From assembly GCA_905221605.1 (NCBI GenBank), contig CAJNDS010000225.1:142001-206000 (forward strand): DNA of 64,000 nucleotides, written 5' to 3'. Every line of letters begins with the position of its first letter. Position 1 is the first letter of the stretch. The notes under the pieces are model-generated. The model searched no databases, was not told where the DNA came from, and saw nothing but the letters and a program-made list of their open reading frames with translations. Position numbers and translations under genes: made by a program. The stretch is from Symbiodinium natans (taxonomy: Eukaryota > Sar > Dinophyceae > Suessiales > Symbiodiniaceae). Shown piece after piece: positions 42,400-54,157 of this stretch.

Positions 42400-42769
42400 C
42401 TAGGCACAGGCAGGTTGCATTGGGCCGGTCGCAGGCCGTCCTCCCTGGCGAGCACAACAAACTGCAGCCATCCAGGCCCGCTCGACGAGTTTCGCCCTCC
42501 TAGCCAGCAGCCCGGTGCAGGTGCAAGCTAGAGCGTGGTCGCCCCATGCGTCGAGCCTTCCACCGCGTCCATGCCTGGACTGACCGAATTCGCCCGGGCC
42601 CAGTGGCAATGGCAGCCGCCGCAGAGCTAGCAGCATCACGTCTGGCGGGAGGGTGGAAGGAAGCACACCCCTGCGGGGATCGCCGTTGGCCACGCCGCGG
42701 CCTGCGGGCCTTGACTGGGACTGCAGCATGGCCTGGTGAGCAGGCTCCAGGGCCGGCAACAGCACGCGT
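42400..42769 (-). pseudogene. Old LINE (family B), part after the insertion point
   Basis: The minus strand encodes LLPALEPAHQAMLQSQSRPA, then LALRRLPLPLGP and the Cys-His block RGGRLDAWGDHALACTCTG, LLARRAKLVERAW. The earlier part of the same element continues at 44768-44950, on the other side of the younger LINE. Confidence 0.75.
42760..42769. repeat. LINE target site duplication, left copy
   Basis: CAGCACGCGT here equals 44758-44767, directly after the poly(A). Preceding A residues make the exact left limit ambiguous by up to three bases. Confidence 0.9.
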
Positions 42770-44690
42770 CCGGCCTGAGGACCCGCTCATGCCGGCCCTG
42801 TATTCCCTCGCGCAGCACGGCGCGCTGGAGGCGTTCGCTCGTCAGATGCAGCCCGGAGAAGCCGTCCTGGCCTTCCTTGACGACACATATGTCGTTTCTA
42901 ATCCGGAGCGCACCCGGCCGGCGCGCGACGCCCTGTCAGCTGCCCTGTGGCACCATGCCCGGGTGCGCTTAAACGAGGGCAAGACGCGAATCTGGAACGC
43001 GGCCGGGGAGGAGCCGCCGGGCATTGCTGACCTGCAGCCTCCCGATGCAGATCCCCTTTGGACTGGCTCGTGGTCCTTGCCCAGGGAACGCCAGGGGATT
43101 GTAGTGCTTGGAGCTCCGCTTGGCAGTGATGAGTTTGTCCGCTGCCAACTGCAGGCCAAGCGTCAAGCCCACGACCGGTTGCTGGAATGCATCCCCGGTT
43201 TGGGTGACCTGCAAGCTGCGTGGCTGCTCCTACACTTCTGCGCTGCGACTCGGGCCAACTTCCTCCTGCGCATGTTGCCCCCCGTCTCTACGGCCGAGTT
43301 CGCCGAGGCCCATGACACGGCAGTCACCCGCTGCCTCGGGCGACTCCTGTATGGCGACGAAGGCGCGCCCATCCCCCCCGCGGCCTGGCGTGTGCTGCAT
43401 TTGCCCCTGCGCTTCGGCGGCCTGGGCTTGCGTTCCGCCGCTGAGACTGCCCAGAGCGCCTGGTGGGCGTCTTGGTTCGACTCGCTGCCCGCCATCCGCG
43501 TCCGCGCTCCGGACGTCGCGGAGCGCCTCGTGCAAGGGCCTGAGGCGCAAGGTGGTAGCGAGCCACCTTCGCTTGTGTCCGCCCGCACTGCGGCAGCGCT
43601 CTTGCGCGGACGCGGCTTCGAGGTGCCGCCGTGGCACTCCTTCTCGCCCGTCCCCCCGGGCGATGGCGAACGTGACGACCCCTTGCGGGGGTGGCAAAGG
43701 CGTGCGGCCATGGTATGTGATGAGCGCGCGCTCGAGATACACCTTTCAGACCTTGACACCGCATCTCGTGCGCTGCTGCTGTCGCAGGCCGGGCCGCACG
43801 CCGGGCGTGCCCTCACAGTAAGGCCGACTGCCACGGAGCTCCTCATCCCGCCGGCCCAGTTCCGGGTGCTGCTCCTACGCCGCCTGCGGCTCCCACTGCA
43901 GCTGGCGCCGCGCACCTGCAGCTGCCACGGCCATTTGGATGCCTTGGGGGACCACCGGTCGGCGTGCGCCACCTCCGGTGTCCTGGCCCCTCGGGCATTG
44001 CCGCTTGAGCGCGCGGTAGCCCGTGTGTGCCGGGAAGCGGGAGGGCGGGTGTGTCACAACGTGCGCCTGGCAGATATGAATGTCGATGTGCCCATCGCGG
44101 ACGCACGTCGCATTGAGGTTGTGGCCAACGGCTTGTCGCTGTGGAACGGAGCGCAGCTCGCCGTTGACGCCACCATCGTCAGCCCCGTCACCCGCAGGGG
44201 GGAGGCGCAGCCGGGCGCTGATGTTCGCCCCGGCCAGGCCGTCGATGCCGCGGCGCGCCGTAAGCGACAGCAGACGTACCCCGAGCTGGCGCTGCCGCTT
44301 GGTGGTCGTCGGGGTCGAGGTAGGTGGCCGCTTTGGTGCCGAGGCCGCCCGCTTCCTCCGCCTTCTGGCCCGGCACCGGGCCGACGGTGTTCCCGCCGCA
44401 CTCAGACCGGCGGCGCAAGCGGCGTGGGTCGCGCGCTGGGCTGGGTTCTTGGCGGTGGCGGCGCAGCGCGCGTATGCCAGCTCCCTTCTTGAGCTGCCGC
44501 TGGCCGGGGAGTGCTGCGTCGGCGGAACGACGCCAGACCTGCACGAAGTCCTGGCCGACGCACGCTGGCTGGCGCCCCCGCAACCCAGCCGCCTGCCGCT
44601 GCCCCAGCACTAGGCAGCCCCGGGGCGAGCGGAGCGCCTCTTGTAGGGTCGACCCTCTGACCGTCGTCTGCAGTTGCAAAAAGGCGCGAG

Positions 44691-44757
<67 letters not shown>
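42770..44757 (+). mobile_element. 5'-truncated LINE (family A) with long poly(A) and target duplication
   Basis: Coding starts inside RT motif B (RPEDPLMPALYSLAQHGALE) and continues with the catalytic LAFLDDTYVVSNPERTRPAR, RLNEGKTRIWNAAGEEPPG, thumb (LLHFCAATRANFLLRMLPP), PLRFGGLGLRSAAETAQSAW, GWQRRAAMVCDERALEIH, a Cys-His block CSCHGHLDALGDHRSAC, and the endonuclease-like IEVVANGLSLWNGAQLAVD. A loss of about 10 bases near 44287 shifts the frame. The rest (VVVGVEVGGRFGAEAARFL ... stop 44611-44613) follows in the new frame. A 67-base poly(A) occupies 44691-44757. The same proteins are in the 1289-2225 copy. It is young by tail length but already non-functional. Confidence 0.95.
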
Positions 44758-44758
<1 letters not shown>

Positions 44759-44767
44759 AGCACGCGT
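44758..44767. repeat. LINE target site duplication, right copy
   Basis: CAGCACGCGT, identical to 42760-42769. Confidence 0.9.
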
Positions 44768-44950
44768 TCGCGAAAGTAGGAGGTGCGAGTACGCGACGCG
44801 TGGAACTGGCAGCCATGGGGCCAGTCACCAGGACCTGCGTCCCGGGCCGGGGGAGATGCACACGAGTCATCGAGGAAGGACTTCCAAGTGGGGACAACAA
44901 TTGCCATTTCATGGCGCTCCGCCGGCTCAAACAACCTCTGGGCCAATGAT
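44768..44950 (-). pseudogene. Old LINE (family B), part before the insertion point
   Basis: The minus strand reads DDSCASPPARDAGPGDWPHG, CQFHASRTRTSYFRERVL and is then cut by the poly(A) of the younger LINE. It continues at 42769. Confidence 0.6.
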
Positions 44951-45019
44951 GCGCCAATGACGACCCTAGTAGCAAGCGCGCTGCGCTGCCGTTGAAGCTA
45001 GGAGGCTTGGGACTGCGTT

Positions 45020-45400
45020 GTGCCGTGGGAGGCAAAGGGCGGCGGCTCGCGTGTGGCGCGAAAAAGAGGCACGAGTGGCATCTAACATCCCCCTACGCCA
45101 CATGAATGTTGATGTACCCAAAACTGACGCGCAGCCGACTGCCGATCGTGTCGCAGGCACGGCACTTGAGCCGGTGGGGAAAAACAAACGCCTTGTTGTG
45201 CTTGGCCTGGAGGTTGACGGCAGGTTCAGCCGCGAGGCTTTTGCCCTCCTCCGGCCCGGCCGTACAACATGCATCCACACATGTGGACGTGTGGCTGCGC
45301 AGCGCGCGCTGGCCTGCTCATTGCTTGAGTTGCCGGTGGCGGGGGCGGACGACTGCCACGGCACGGCATGGCACGGCGCCGCTGTTTGGGCGACTTGACG
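45020..45400 (+). pseudogene. LINE C-terminal fragment with internal deletion (family A)
   Basis: RVWREKEARVASNIPLRHMN, VDVPKTDAQ, then, after a missing block, KRLVVLGLEVDGRFSREAFA, LLR and AAQRALACSLLELPVAG. The middle of the endonuclease-like domain is deleted. Confidence 0.8.
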
Positions 45401-45559
45401 CCGACGACCTGACGCCGAGGTTGTGCGGGCGAGCCGTCTCCCAGCTGCAGGTTTCTGCTGGCCATGATGCTGGACAGTAGCGGTAGTGGCACGTGCGACT
45501 CCTGTAGTTCTTCCCCGACCCGTAGACCGTCGTCTGCACGGTGAGATGATCCGGGGGCG

Positions 45560-45895
45560 GTCCGCTTCGTGCAAGATCTCGTCAGGCTGCGTGCACAGCG
45601 TGCCCCCCCGGGCAGTCCGGACAGCTGCCGCGGCGGGCTGGTCGAGACGCTGGTGGGGCGTGCTCTCGGTGGCTGCCCAACAGGCGGTGGCGGGCACGGC
45701 CCTTGGCCGCACTTGCCGGCGCAACCACAGGCGGGACCGGGCGACGGGCCGCCACTGGATCACGTCCTGCACCTGGCGGATGCTGAGCAGCCAAGTCGCA
45801 TGCATTCGCATGCCACTGCGGCCCTAAGTCGGGACCGCCGGGGTTGGGGACTTGTCAGGATGGTGCTGATGGAAAAAGGCGTGAAGAAAAAAAAA
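45560..45895 (+). pseudogene. LINE 3' end (family B) with poly(A)
   Basis: FVQDLVRLRAQRAP, then in a shifted frame GWSRRWWGVLSVAAQQAVAG, then PPLDHVLHLADAE. A 3' UTR with GGAAAAAGGCGTGAAG (45871-45886) precedes nine A (45887-45895). A second short A-run occurs at 45952-45960. Confidence 0.8.
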
Positions 45896-46024
45896 TCCAC
45901 GTTTTGGGTGACGGACAGACACATAATATGTACCTTGGACGGAAAATTTGTAAAAAAAAAGTTGTCGCGACGTTCGACGCCAATGAAGAACAGAGCTGGC
46001 GCATCGTATCAGTGCAGCGTGGGG

Positions 46025-46170
46025 AAGTTCAATAAGCTGAGATTCATATTCGTGAACAAACAGCAGTCACTCAAAGGCAGATTGAAGCTTTTCAACGCCG
46101 TGGTCACTCCTACGGCACTGTTCGGACTTTCTACATTGGCACTGACGGCGCGACAGCTGGAGCCCCGGCG
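46025..46170 (+). pseudogene. LINE fragment of another family (C), RT thumb
   Basis: FNKLRFIFVNKQQSLKGRLK then LFNAVVTPTALFGLSTLALT. This is the widespread LINE motif (K)LFNAVVTP.ALYG..TW.LT just after the RT domain, and it is not present in families A or B here. It is embedded between family B and A 3' ends. Confidence 0.7.
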
Positions 46171-46560
46171 ACGCCAGTGACGGCGCCGAAGTGCCGGTCG
46201 ACGACCTTTTGGCGGAGCTGCCGTAGTGCCGACCAGACTGCAGGCAGGCGCAAAATAGGCGTGTGAGGAAAAAAAATCTCGAAACTGGGCTACGTTCCAT
46301 GCAATGGCATGTTTTCGCCGGCGCAGCGTGCGGACCGGAAACCCGAAACTGGGCTATGGCCACAGAATGGCGCGACAGCTGGAGCCCCGTCGACGCCAGT
46401 GACGGCGCCGAAGTGCCGGTCGGCGACCTTTTGGCGGAGCTGCCGTAGTGCCGACCAGTGCGGACCGGAAACCCGATACTGGGCTATGGCCACAGAATGG
46501 CAATGCTTTCGCTGGCGGAGTGCCCGGACAGGAAACCCGAAACTGGGCTCCGTTCCATGA
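46145..46560. repeat. Interleaved duplicated LINE 3'-end segments
   Basis: An ~80-bp block (GCGCGACAGCTGGAGCCCC ... GCTGCCGTAGTGCCGACCAG) occurs at 46148-46236 and 46370-46459. A second block, CGGA(C)CGGAAACCCGA(A/T)ACTGGGCT, occurs at 46331, 46461 and 46524. A LINE 3' signature with eight A (46251-46276) lies after the first copy. Confidence 0.85.
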
Positions 46561-46832
46561 AGAGGGCCGGGTCTCGATGCATGCTGTTTTGGAAACTCAT
46601 CTCATGAAGCTTTCACGTGTAGATACTGGCCGCTGGACGGTTGTTTCAGGACCACTGCTGCTGCTCCTATACAGGCGCGCAATGCTTCGCTTCGTCGAGT
46701 TCGCTTTTCGAATGGTCTGTGTGTCTGTGATCTTAATGCTCTTGGAGATGGAAACAGAATGCTCGGGGCGGCTCGCAAGGAGGCTGGTCGTGCTCGAAGC
46801 GGGAGGATGTTGGATTCGTGTGCGCGCTTGCC

Positions 46833-47070
46833 GCGCGCCGGCAAGCAGCGGCAGCGGGCTGGGCGAGAAGGTGGTGGAGCGTGCTGTCGGTCGCCGTGCA
46901 AGCGGCCGTTGCCACCACTGCCCTTGGCCAGTCGCCCCACACTTCCAGGCTCGGACTTCACACCGCTGGACCATGTCCTGGAGCCGGGTGTGAGCGCGGC
47001 GGTTCGCCGCCTGCCCATGCGACCATGAGAACACGTGTATGCGCCACAGAAAGGGAGCGTGGAAAAAAAA
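46833..47070 (+). pseudogene. LINE 3' end fragment (family B)
   Basis: ARRQAAAAGWARRWWSVLSV and AVQAAVATTALGQS match the end of the family B domain (GWARRWWSVLSVALQRAVAS). The 3' signature GAAAGGGAGCGTGG is followed by eight A (47063-47070). Another A-run is at 47159-47170. Confidence 0.75.
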
Positions 47071-47449
47071 TATGCTGTTGGTGAGTATTTTGGAATTTTT
47101 CCGCATGCTCGCCGTCCTCTCAAATCTGGGAAGGGGAAGTGTAGTCGCACGGGGTCTGAAAAAAAAAAAACTCTTTTCCCACCCGCCCGCCCGGGGATGT
47201 CTAGGGACGCGCTCACTCTTCTTCGTGTGAGGCGTGTTCTTAAAGGCCCTGTGGGCACATGGATTTGTCCCGATTTGTGGCTGTGCCGTTAAAGAAGAAA
47301 GGAATGCTTGAATCCTCAAAATGCATGACTCTGTGCGCTTACGAGCTTTTTGAGATCAAGATTGGATGCATTTTTTTGATACAATTTTTGTGAGGATGGA
47401 GTTTGAATATGATTAGATTGCATTCTTTTGAGTTTCTCACCCTTTTCGA

Positions 47450-47588
47450 ACAGTTGCGCGATGGCCAGGAGGTCAAGTTGGGCGACCTCTTGGCGGGGGG
47501 GCCCGCCGATGGACAGCTGGCTGCCGTGCTGAGCTGGCCAGGCAAAGAGGACCGGGGAGCACCAGGAAAAAGGCGTGCAACAAAAAAA
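47450..47588 (+). pseudogene. LINE 3' end fragment with signature
   Basis: QLRDGQEVKLGDLLAGGPAD precedes GGAAAAAGGCGTGCAA (47565-47580) and seven A (47582-47588). Only the last about 40 codons plus UTR remain. Family assignment rests mostly on the 3' signature. Confidence 0.55.
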
Positions 47589-50500
47589 TGAAGTTGCGAT
47601 GGCTGTAAGTCTGGGCGTTGCGTTGGGCCCTCGCGTTGTTTGTTACTTTTTGGGTGTGAGCCGCAAGAAAACGCTGATCTTAGGCCACGGAGGAAAATGA
47701 CCAGTGTTGGATTGTTTATTCTTGACGATTCCTTCAGACAGTGTCTGTCGGAGTCTGTCGATTTGTGTAGGCTTAGGCTTGGAGCATGATGTCTGCTGCC
47801 TGGCAGCGTGTGCCGCTTTGGGCATGTTTTCCTTTTGCCTCGCATATCCTCGCATTGTAGCTAAACGCACCCTGCAAAACCCCAAAATGCAAAACCGGGC
47901 TGGGGCCTCGTTGAGCGACGAGACCACGCCCAGAAGCAGAGCAGGGCATTGAATAATTTTAGCCAGCGCATGGATCATCACATGTACGCACGTCGAGTAC
48001 TAGCATTCGTGCCGGAATAGTGTCAAGCAAAGAAAAAACGAACAACAACACGGCCGAACAGAGTTGTGCACGTTGCGGATTGTGGTTTTGGCTGCATAGC
48101 AAAAATTTAGTTTTGAATGTATATGGCGTGCTTGGCCAGTGGGTGTCTCAGATGCCTTTTCGCTACTTGGTAAAATGAACAAAATGTTCGTGCATCATAT
48201 GACAGGCGAGGCCGAAGTACGACAATGCCATGCGTGCGGCGAAGGTGTCACCATGTGTCAGCCGATTCGTAGCACTGACGGGGTGAGTTTGCCACTTTGA
48301 AAAATGCAGGCCGCAAAAGATGTGCAAGCTGCAAGACCCTCGAGTTTGATGGGTTTGCAATGCAAGCGCCGACAGCAGCAGCTGGAGTTTTCAACGAAAC
48401 TTCCCAAGGCATCAGCTGAGTTAGTGGATCGGCTATGCCACTTCTTCGGGGAAGAGGCCGGAAAGCTTGAGCAAGGGCCACATTCCAGTGCGTGGAGCGT
48501 CAGGTGGCAAACCTTCCAGCCAAATTTGACAGCCAGTTGTATGCTACTGAGGTTCTTGAATGTCGTGATGGTGCAAAATGGGGGGGAAAGTGTTCTACTC
48601 CTGCCTTCTGCGTGTGTTGAGGCCAAGTGACAGCTTGGATTGGTACGTGGAGTATCTCGACAAACAGGCGTGTTGCTTCTTGGTTGGTTGCTTGGCTTTG
48701 GCCAGTGTCATGCGCACGGGCAGGCATTTCCCATACTTCGCCGCGTGATGCGCAACATCCAAAGCTTTTTTGCAGGTCGTTTCGATTAGGTAGGGTCGCA
48801 TGCGAGAAGCTTAGGCCTACTCTGTTGCGAACAACCTGATGACCCTTCAGCAGCAATTCTTCTAAGCCTGGCAAGACACCTTTGCGATGCGCTTGGGGCC
48901 GAGATTTCGTCCCGCGACATGCAGCAACACTTACAACGCAAGCGGGCATCACCCAATCAGCACTACGGTTTGACCACCACTTAGCTGATACGTTGATGCC
49001 AGGACCCTGCTCGCAGAGTTGCATTCGGTGCTCGGGGTTGAGCTTCAAGCCAGCGCCCAGGGGTGATGGCTTAAATGTAGTTGGACAACCTTGTTTGCAA
49101 AACAGCGAGGTGGAGGAGGCCGAAGTTATGGACAGCCCAGTGGTGCCGGTCCCGCCACTGCAACCAAAGCCGCAGGACAGGGGACCATTATTGACCAGGG
49201 ATGCCCATGGGTGGGCCCAGATTATTTAGGGACTCTTCAATGATTCGCAAAGGTACTCGCTGAAACCGTTTCTAGTACATCACGAATCGCTTAGGCACAA
49301 CAGAGTTTCGTGGGGTGGCAATTGCAGGTGGGATGGCGAGGGGTGTGGTGGGGAGGGGTAAAAAGACACGGGCATTCGTTTGCAAGGGGGGTGCAGCCAA
49401 TGCAAAGGGAGATGCACTTGGGAACGGATGTGGTTTCATATGACACATGAACATAGCTGCCGTGCTTGAAAATTTGCAAAGCCCGAGGAGTCATCGCCCA
49501 GAAGATTGTTGGTCCTGGCACCCAGACCCTTGCGCACGGCAGCATGACTCATGTTGGGCAGAGCAAGACCGACTTCAAGGCATGATGGTTCCACTCGGCT
49601 AGCAGTCATGGTTCAAGGAAAGCGTGGCATTGCTAGAGAAAGGGCCAACCCACCGCAACCACGATCTTGGTGATGTCTTGTTGTCTAAACAAGTTGCCGC
49701 TCTACAGCAAGACATGATGTTGAAGTGAGCCATGCGCGCTTCAACATGCCCGTTGTTGGAGCAAGCCTTGTTGCGGAAAAGGTTGGGAAGCAACGCAAGT
49801 ATACGTATATAGCTCACGGGATAACAGTGTTGGACCTACTTTGCCGGCTTAGAGAAGTTCCAGCATCATTTTGTTATCCATCAGGTTGTACGCCATCAAT
49901 TGCCACGGTGAAATCTTATAGTGCGCCGCGGCGACATCCGCCAAGTAATCCGCATTCCGAGTGGGCAGGTGGGCAGCCCGTCGACAGTTCGGAGTGTCTG
50001 CGCGGGAAATGCTTGGTGTCAGCTGGAACTGCAGCGAGGAGGACTTGCCTCAGCTTGTGGCGTCCTCACTTCCGGTGCAGATTTCGGGAGTGTCGCTGTT
50101 TTGGTTTAGGGATCGGGCCAGGAGGTCCGGAAAGCTTTTCGCCAACGTGCAAAGGCGCATGCGGGGTGGCCGAAGAATGCCGAAGAGGAACAAGAAGCAA
50201 CAGTGAAGCAATCTGGAGTCTTGAAAGGCTTTACATCCAGACATGCAGCCAGATGGGAGCGACAAGGAGGTGGAATGAACTGAAATGAGTGTTGTTCAAT
50301 GTGGCTTGCAGAATCAGTTCACGACGAGAAATTGCTGTAGATTCTGGAGGCTGCCGCTGCAAAGTTCCGCGATATCCAGGACCTCTGGGGCACACCTGCG
50401 CTCTCCTTGTGATGTCTGGCTGGAGGAGCAATTAGACCCAAAGCGTGTCCATGATGTTTTGCCCGCAAAGTCAGCCTTGCATCAGGCTGTCGCGCTTCCA

Positions 50501-50879
50501 TTGCTGCTGGATGTTTCTTTGGTGAGCTTGCTAAACGTGTTTGGAGGAGGCCTATGAGGAGGTGCTGCGCGAAGTGAGAGGTCTTCCTGTGGGGAAGCCG
50601 ATCTCCAGGCTTGCAGGGCTTCAATTTGGTGTTGGACGTGTTGGACACTACCAGGGGCCAGGCCTTTCATCGCTGCTACTGTATTTGCTTTCCTGGGTGT
50701 CATGTCGCCTCGGACTGTGCAACTACTAGTCGTGCCAATTTGGCTTTCCCTTTAACACTGCGAAAAAAGAAGGCTTTGCGCAGTTCAGAACAACGATGAC
50801 ATGTAAACTTATGTAAGAAAGATGAGGTATTCAAATTTTTCATCAAGGCAGAAACTGTTACCCGCCTGTGGTTCAAATG
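47589..50879. other. Unassigned DNA
   Basis: No recognisable domain on either strand. Open frames of 100-190 codons (for example 49725-50288 plus) have no motif. Small exons are possible, since the candidate gene at 54158 needs upstream exons. Confidence 0.4.
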
Positions 50880-51304
50880 AATCCCACTGCCCACTTGTGG
50901 AGTCTCATGCGGATCGCCTCGCCCACTAGCGGAATCCCATCACCCACGAGTGGAAGTCCGCTACCTAGTAGTGGAACATGGCCCAGGCCCAAAGAAGACC
51001 CACCACCCGCCAGTGAACATACGACGCGCCACTAGTAGCCACTTCTCACTGTGGAAACCACACAGCCACACAGTCGAACCCACTCGGTAGTGGAATCCCA
51101 TTGCCCACTCGTGAAATCACTGCCCGCCTCCGTGGCTGGTGCTGGCAAGATAAAGATGGCACTTGGGAGGATGTACTAGTGGAATCCAGTTCTAGTGGAC
51201 TCCCTCTACCCTAGTGAAATCCCATTACCCACCAGTCCACGTGGAAAGCCACTTGTGGAAACCCACTACCCACTACATCCCACTACATAGTGGAAACCCA
51301 CGTC
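50880..51304. repeat. ~20-bp degenerate repeat with CACTAGTG core
   Basis: About fifteen diverged units of CCCACTAGTGGAATCCCAT, with variants CCCACTTGTGG, CCCACGAGTGG and CTACCTAGTAGTGGAA, are spread with interruptions. The core CCACTAGTGG is self-complementary. Confidence 0.85.
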
Positions 51305-54157
51305 GCGCAAGACCAGAGCTGCTTCAGCCCTCGTGCGAAGCCACAAAGCCCTGCCCAACCAAGTTCAGGAAGCCGAGCTTATCGATGCACATCGATGTCG
51401 GGTTTCCACTTGTGCAGATATTGGTGTGAGAGGCGATACGTAGTGATGTTTTTTTTTTGGGGCTTATTGCTGCTTTGGAGATGTGACATTGAGATTGGTG
51501 TTTTAGTAATAAGCCATTGTTGATCTCCGTCGGTTGCAAAGTCAAAAGCAGAGACAGCGAGTGCAGACAGGCTTCGGCAAATGCCCTTTTGCAGGCAGAG
51601 GCACAATGGGCCAGAACCTGCTTACAAGAGCAGAGAGTGGGTTCACGCCTTATACACCTGGCGATTGCAAGTCTTGCCGTTGGGAAATGTAGCTTTGCAA
51701 GGATGCAGCGCGTCGGCAATCGCCTCCCAGCAAGCCGGGCTTTCGCAACCTGTCGTTGCTCGGTGCAACATGTGGCCTGGATTCTGCCAGGCTTCTGCAT
51801 TCGGACGGGTTCGAATGCGTGTTTGCAATTTTGTCAGGAGAGTGAACTACGGAACTGTCAATCTGCTACAGTCCATGTGCCTTCCTGTACTTGCGGTAAG
51901 TCACACGCACGAGTGTAAGGGTGGAGCTGATTCTGCTCAGCAAGGATGGCGGCGATAGCCACCTGCATGGCTCTCACATACATCTCGTTCAGTGCGGATG
52001 AGCAGGTAAGCGGTCAGGCTCCGACAGCTGTGATGTAGCCGAGAAGAGATGATCGCAAAGTGTTGGATGTGGCGTTGTCTTTGGAGGAAAAGCAAGAGTT
52101 TGCTGCGAAACATGTGCGGCTTCGTCAGGCGCCACTGGCATCAATCTGGCAGCCCCACATTCCCTAAATCATTTCGCACCCCATTCGCTCGGAGCTAGTT
52201 AAAACTTAGTGCTCTCCCCCTGCTTGCAGTAGCCTGCACTGCATGTCCCGGTGCCAGGAACAAGCAGAGCGTGAACAACGCGAGCTGAAGCGGCAGCTTG
52301 AGCGCCGTGCTGGACGGGTAGTGTAGGCCAGTGTACACAACCGTACGCGGCAAAACCGCGTGCAGCGTTTGCCACTCAACATCGTTCAACCATGTTTGCT
52401 CGAAGCTTGAGATTCTGGCTTTGCCCTCCAGCGGCAGCATTGTGTCCGCTTGTGGAGAAGTCCAGTCGCTGTCCAGGTGCAGAAAGCGCGGTTGTCTGTA
52501 CCTCAGCAGGTCGCCGCACTGCCCGTATTTGCACATCCCCGAGTTTGCAACAAATTTTCGGTTCTGCCAAGGGAACAAGCCCAGGCAGAAGGCGTGCGGT
52601 TGCTGCAGTGCTAACGGCTTTGGCGATGTATGTCTGCAAGACTTCTGTGAGTCAGTGTCTCCGCTCGCGGTCTTTTTGTTGCTACCAGGTTTGAAATGGT
52701 CTTGTCATTGCAAGGGCCATTGCAAGGGTGCTTCTTCGCAGTAATTGTGGTGTGGTTGTGGGGGGTAGGCCAATGAGCAGCACCCTGCGACGTGTTGAGG
52801 AGCAGGCTCTGCTGCAGGGCCTTCCTTTACCGAAGCAGCTCCCGCCTTGGTTGGACCGGACGAGTACAGCATCGACTCACGCCGCAGACTGAGGGAGAGA
52901 TTGCGAACCACCTTAGCACCTGTCAGTCAGTTTGATTCAGCTCACTGCGTGGCTCTCGCCCGCTGCGTGTTCTGCCTTTTCGGTCGTAGTCATGCGTCTG
53001 ACCTTGCGGAGTTCTGCCGCCTGGATCGCCGTCAATGGCCATGGACTCGAGTGGGAAGCTTAACATAGACAGATTGCGCCATAGCGTGTGGATCACGATG
53101 TTTCCTTATACGTTCCGACCTCTTGGTGATCTAACCGAGCCTTGTTCACATGATACGTCCTCTTTGTCATTTGTTGCTTCGCTTACTCGCTGCTGCACCG
53201 GCCGGTTGACTTAGTTCTCCCGGCGCTGCCTGAGCAGCAAGCGGAGCACGACTCTGAAACCGATCGTGGGCGGCCCAGACTGTCGATAATGGCTGGCTGG
53301 TGGCTACGGCCTGGCCCAAATAAGGAGCAGAGGAGTCAAAGCATGGATCCAAGCTTTGCAGCTTCAGTGTGCATTTCGTGAGCCCAGGTGTGCATTTCGT
53401 AGCAGTTGTGTGTCGATGTCTGGTGCATCTTCACCAGCGAACTTTGGCGTGTAAGGCACAGTCGCAAGGGGCGCACAGGGCTCAGAACAAGTGGTAGAAG
53501 CAGCACATCGTTGCGGCCAAGTTTCGGCTGATAGCAGATGGCACCTGTAAGCTGGGAATCTGCAAGCTGAATGAGGCAAGAGGGTGACAGAGATGACACA
53601 GGTCCCCAAGGCAGAAGCTGCGATTTTGTCCAGCTTCTTTCACAGTACCGCGTGCGTAGCGCAAATGTCCTCGACAGTGCAGGACACCTTTCTTGCCAAA
53701 GAGGAGACCTTGGAACAGTTGAGGCAACGCACAGTCGCACAAGTGTGGGTTAACACATCGGACTGACTTCAAGGCTTGATTGAAGGCTAGAGGGTATCCA
53801 TGCATTCAGGATCGCTGTGTACCTTTGCAGTTTTTTGTATGTACGTTCTGACCATTCAGGAAGGTGCCCATCTTTGCCAGCCTGGACGCGAAGGACTTGG
53901 AGCGAGTTGGCACCTTAAAGGAATGAAGTGTCGCGGAAAATTGGGGTGGGGCGTCTGTCAGTCATGTTGTCATGTTTCTTGGCCCAGTGTGCATAGTCGC
54001 AGCGTGAGCATCGAAAGCGTCTGCGCGCAACAGTCACGGGAAAAGTCGCGGCAGGTTGCCGGGATTGCCCAGGTTCGCGCCTATGAACAGGCCCTGAGCC
54101 CAAACTAGACTGCAGCTCGAATCCTGGACCGCTAATTGTCTGCAACTGCTGCAACAG
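51305..54157. other. Mostly unassigned, possible upstream exons
   Basis: No clear domain. Two short plus-strand stretches after possible AG acceptors read as charged helices: QEQAEREQRELKRQLERRAG near 52250 and DTFLAKEETLEQLRQRTV near 53690. They could be exons of the gene at 54158-59440, but nothing confirms it. Confidence 0.35.

Noticed and set aside
50500-50560. CNBD-like FFGELAKRV near 50515
   Set aside because: Stops follow closely and neighbouring sequence lacks CNBD features. Probably chance.
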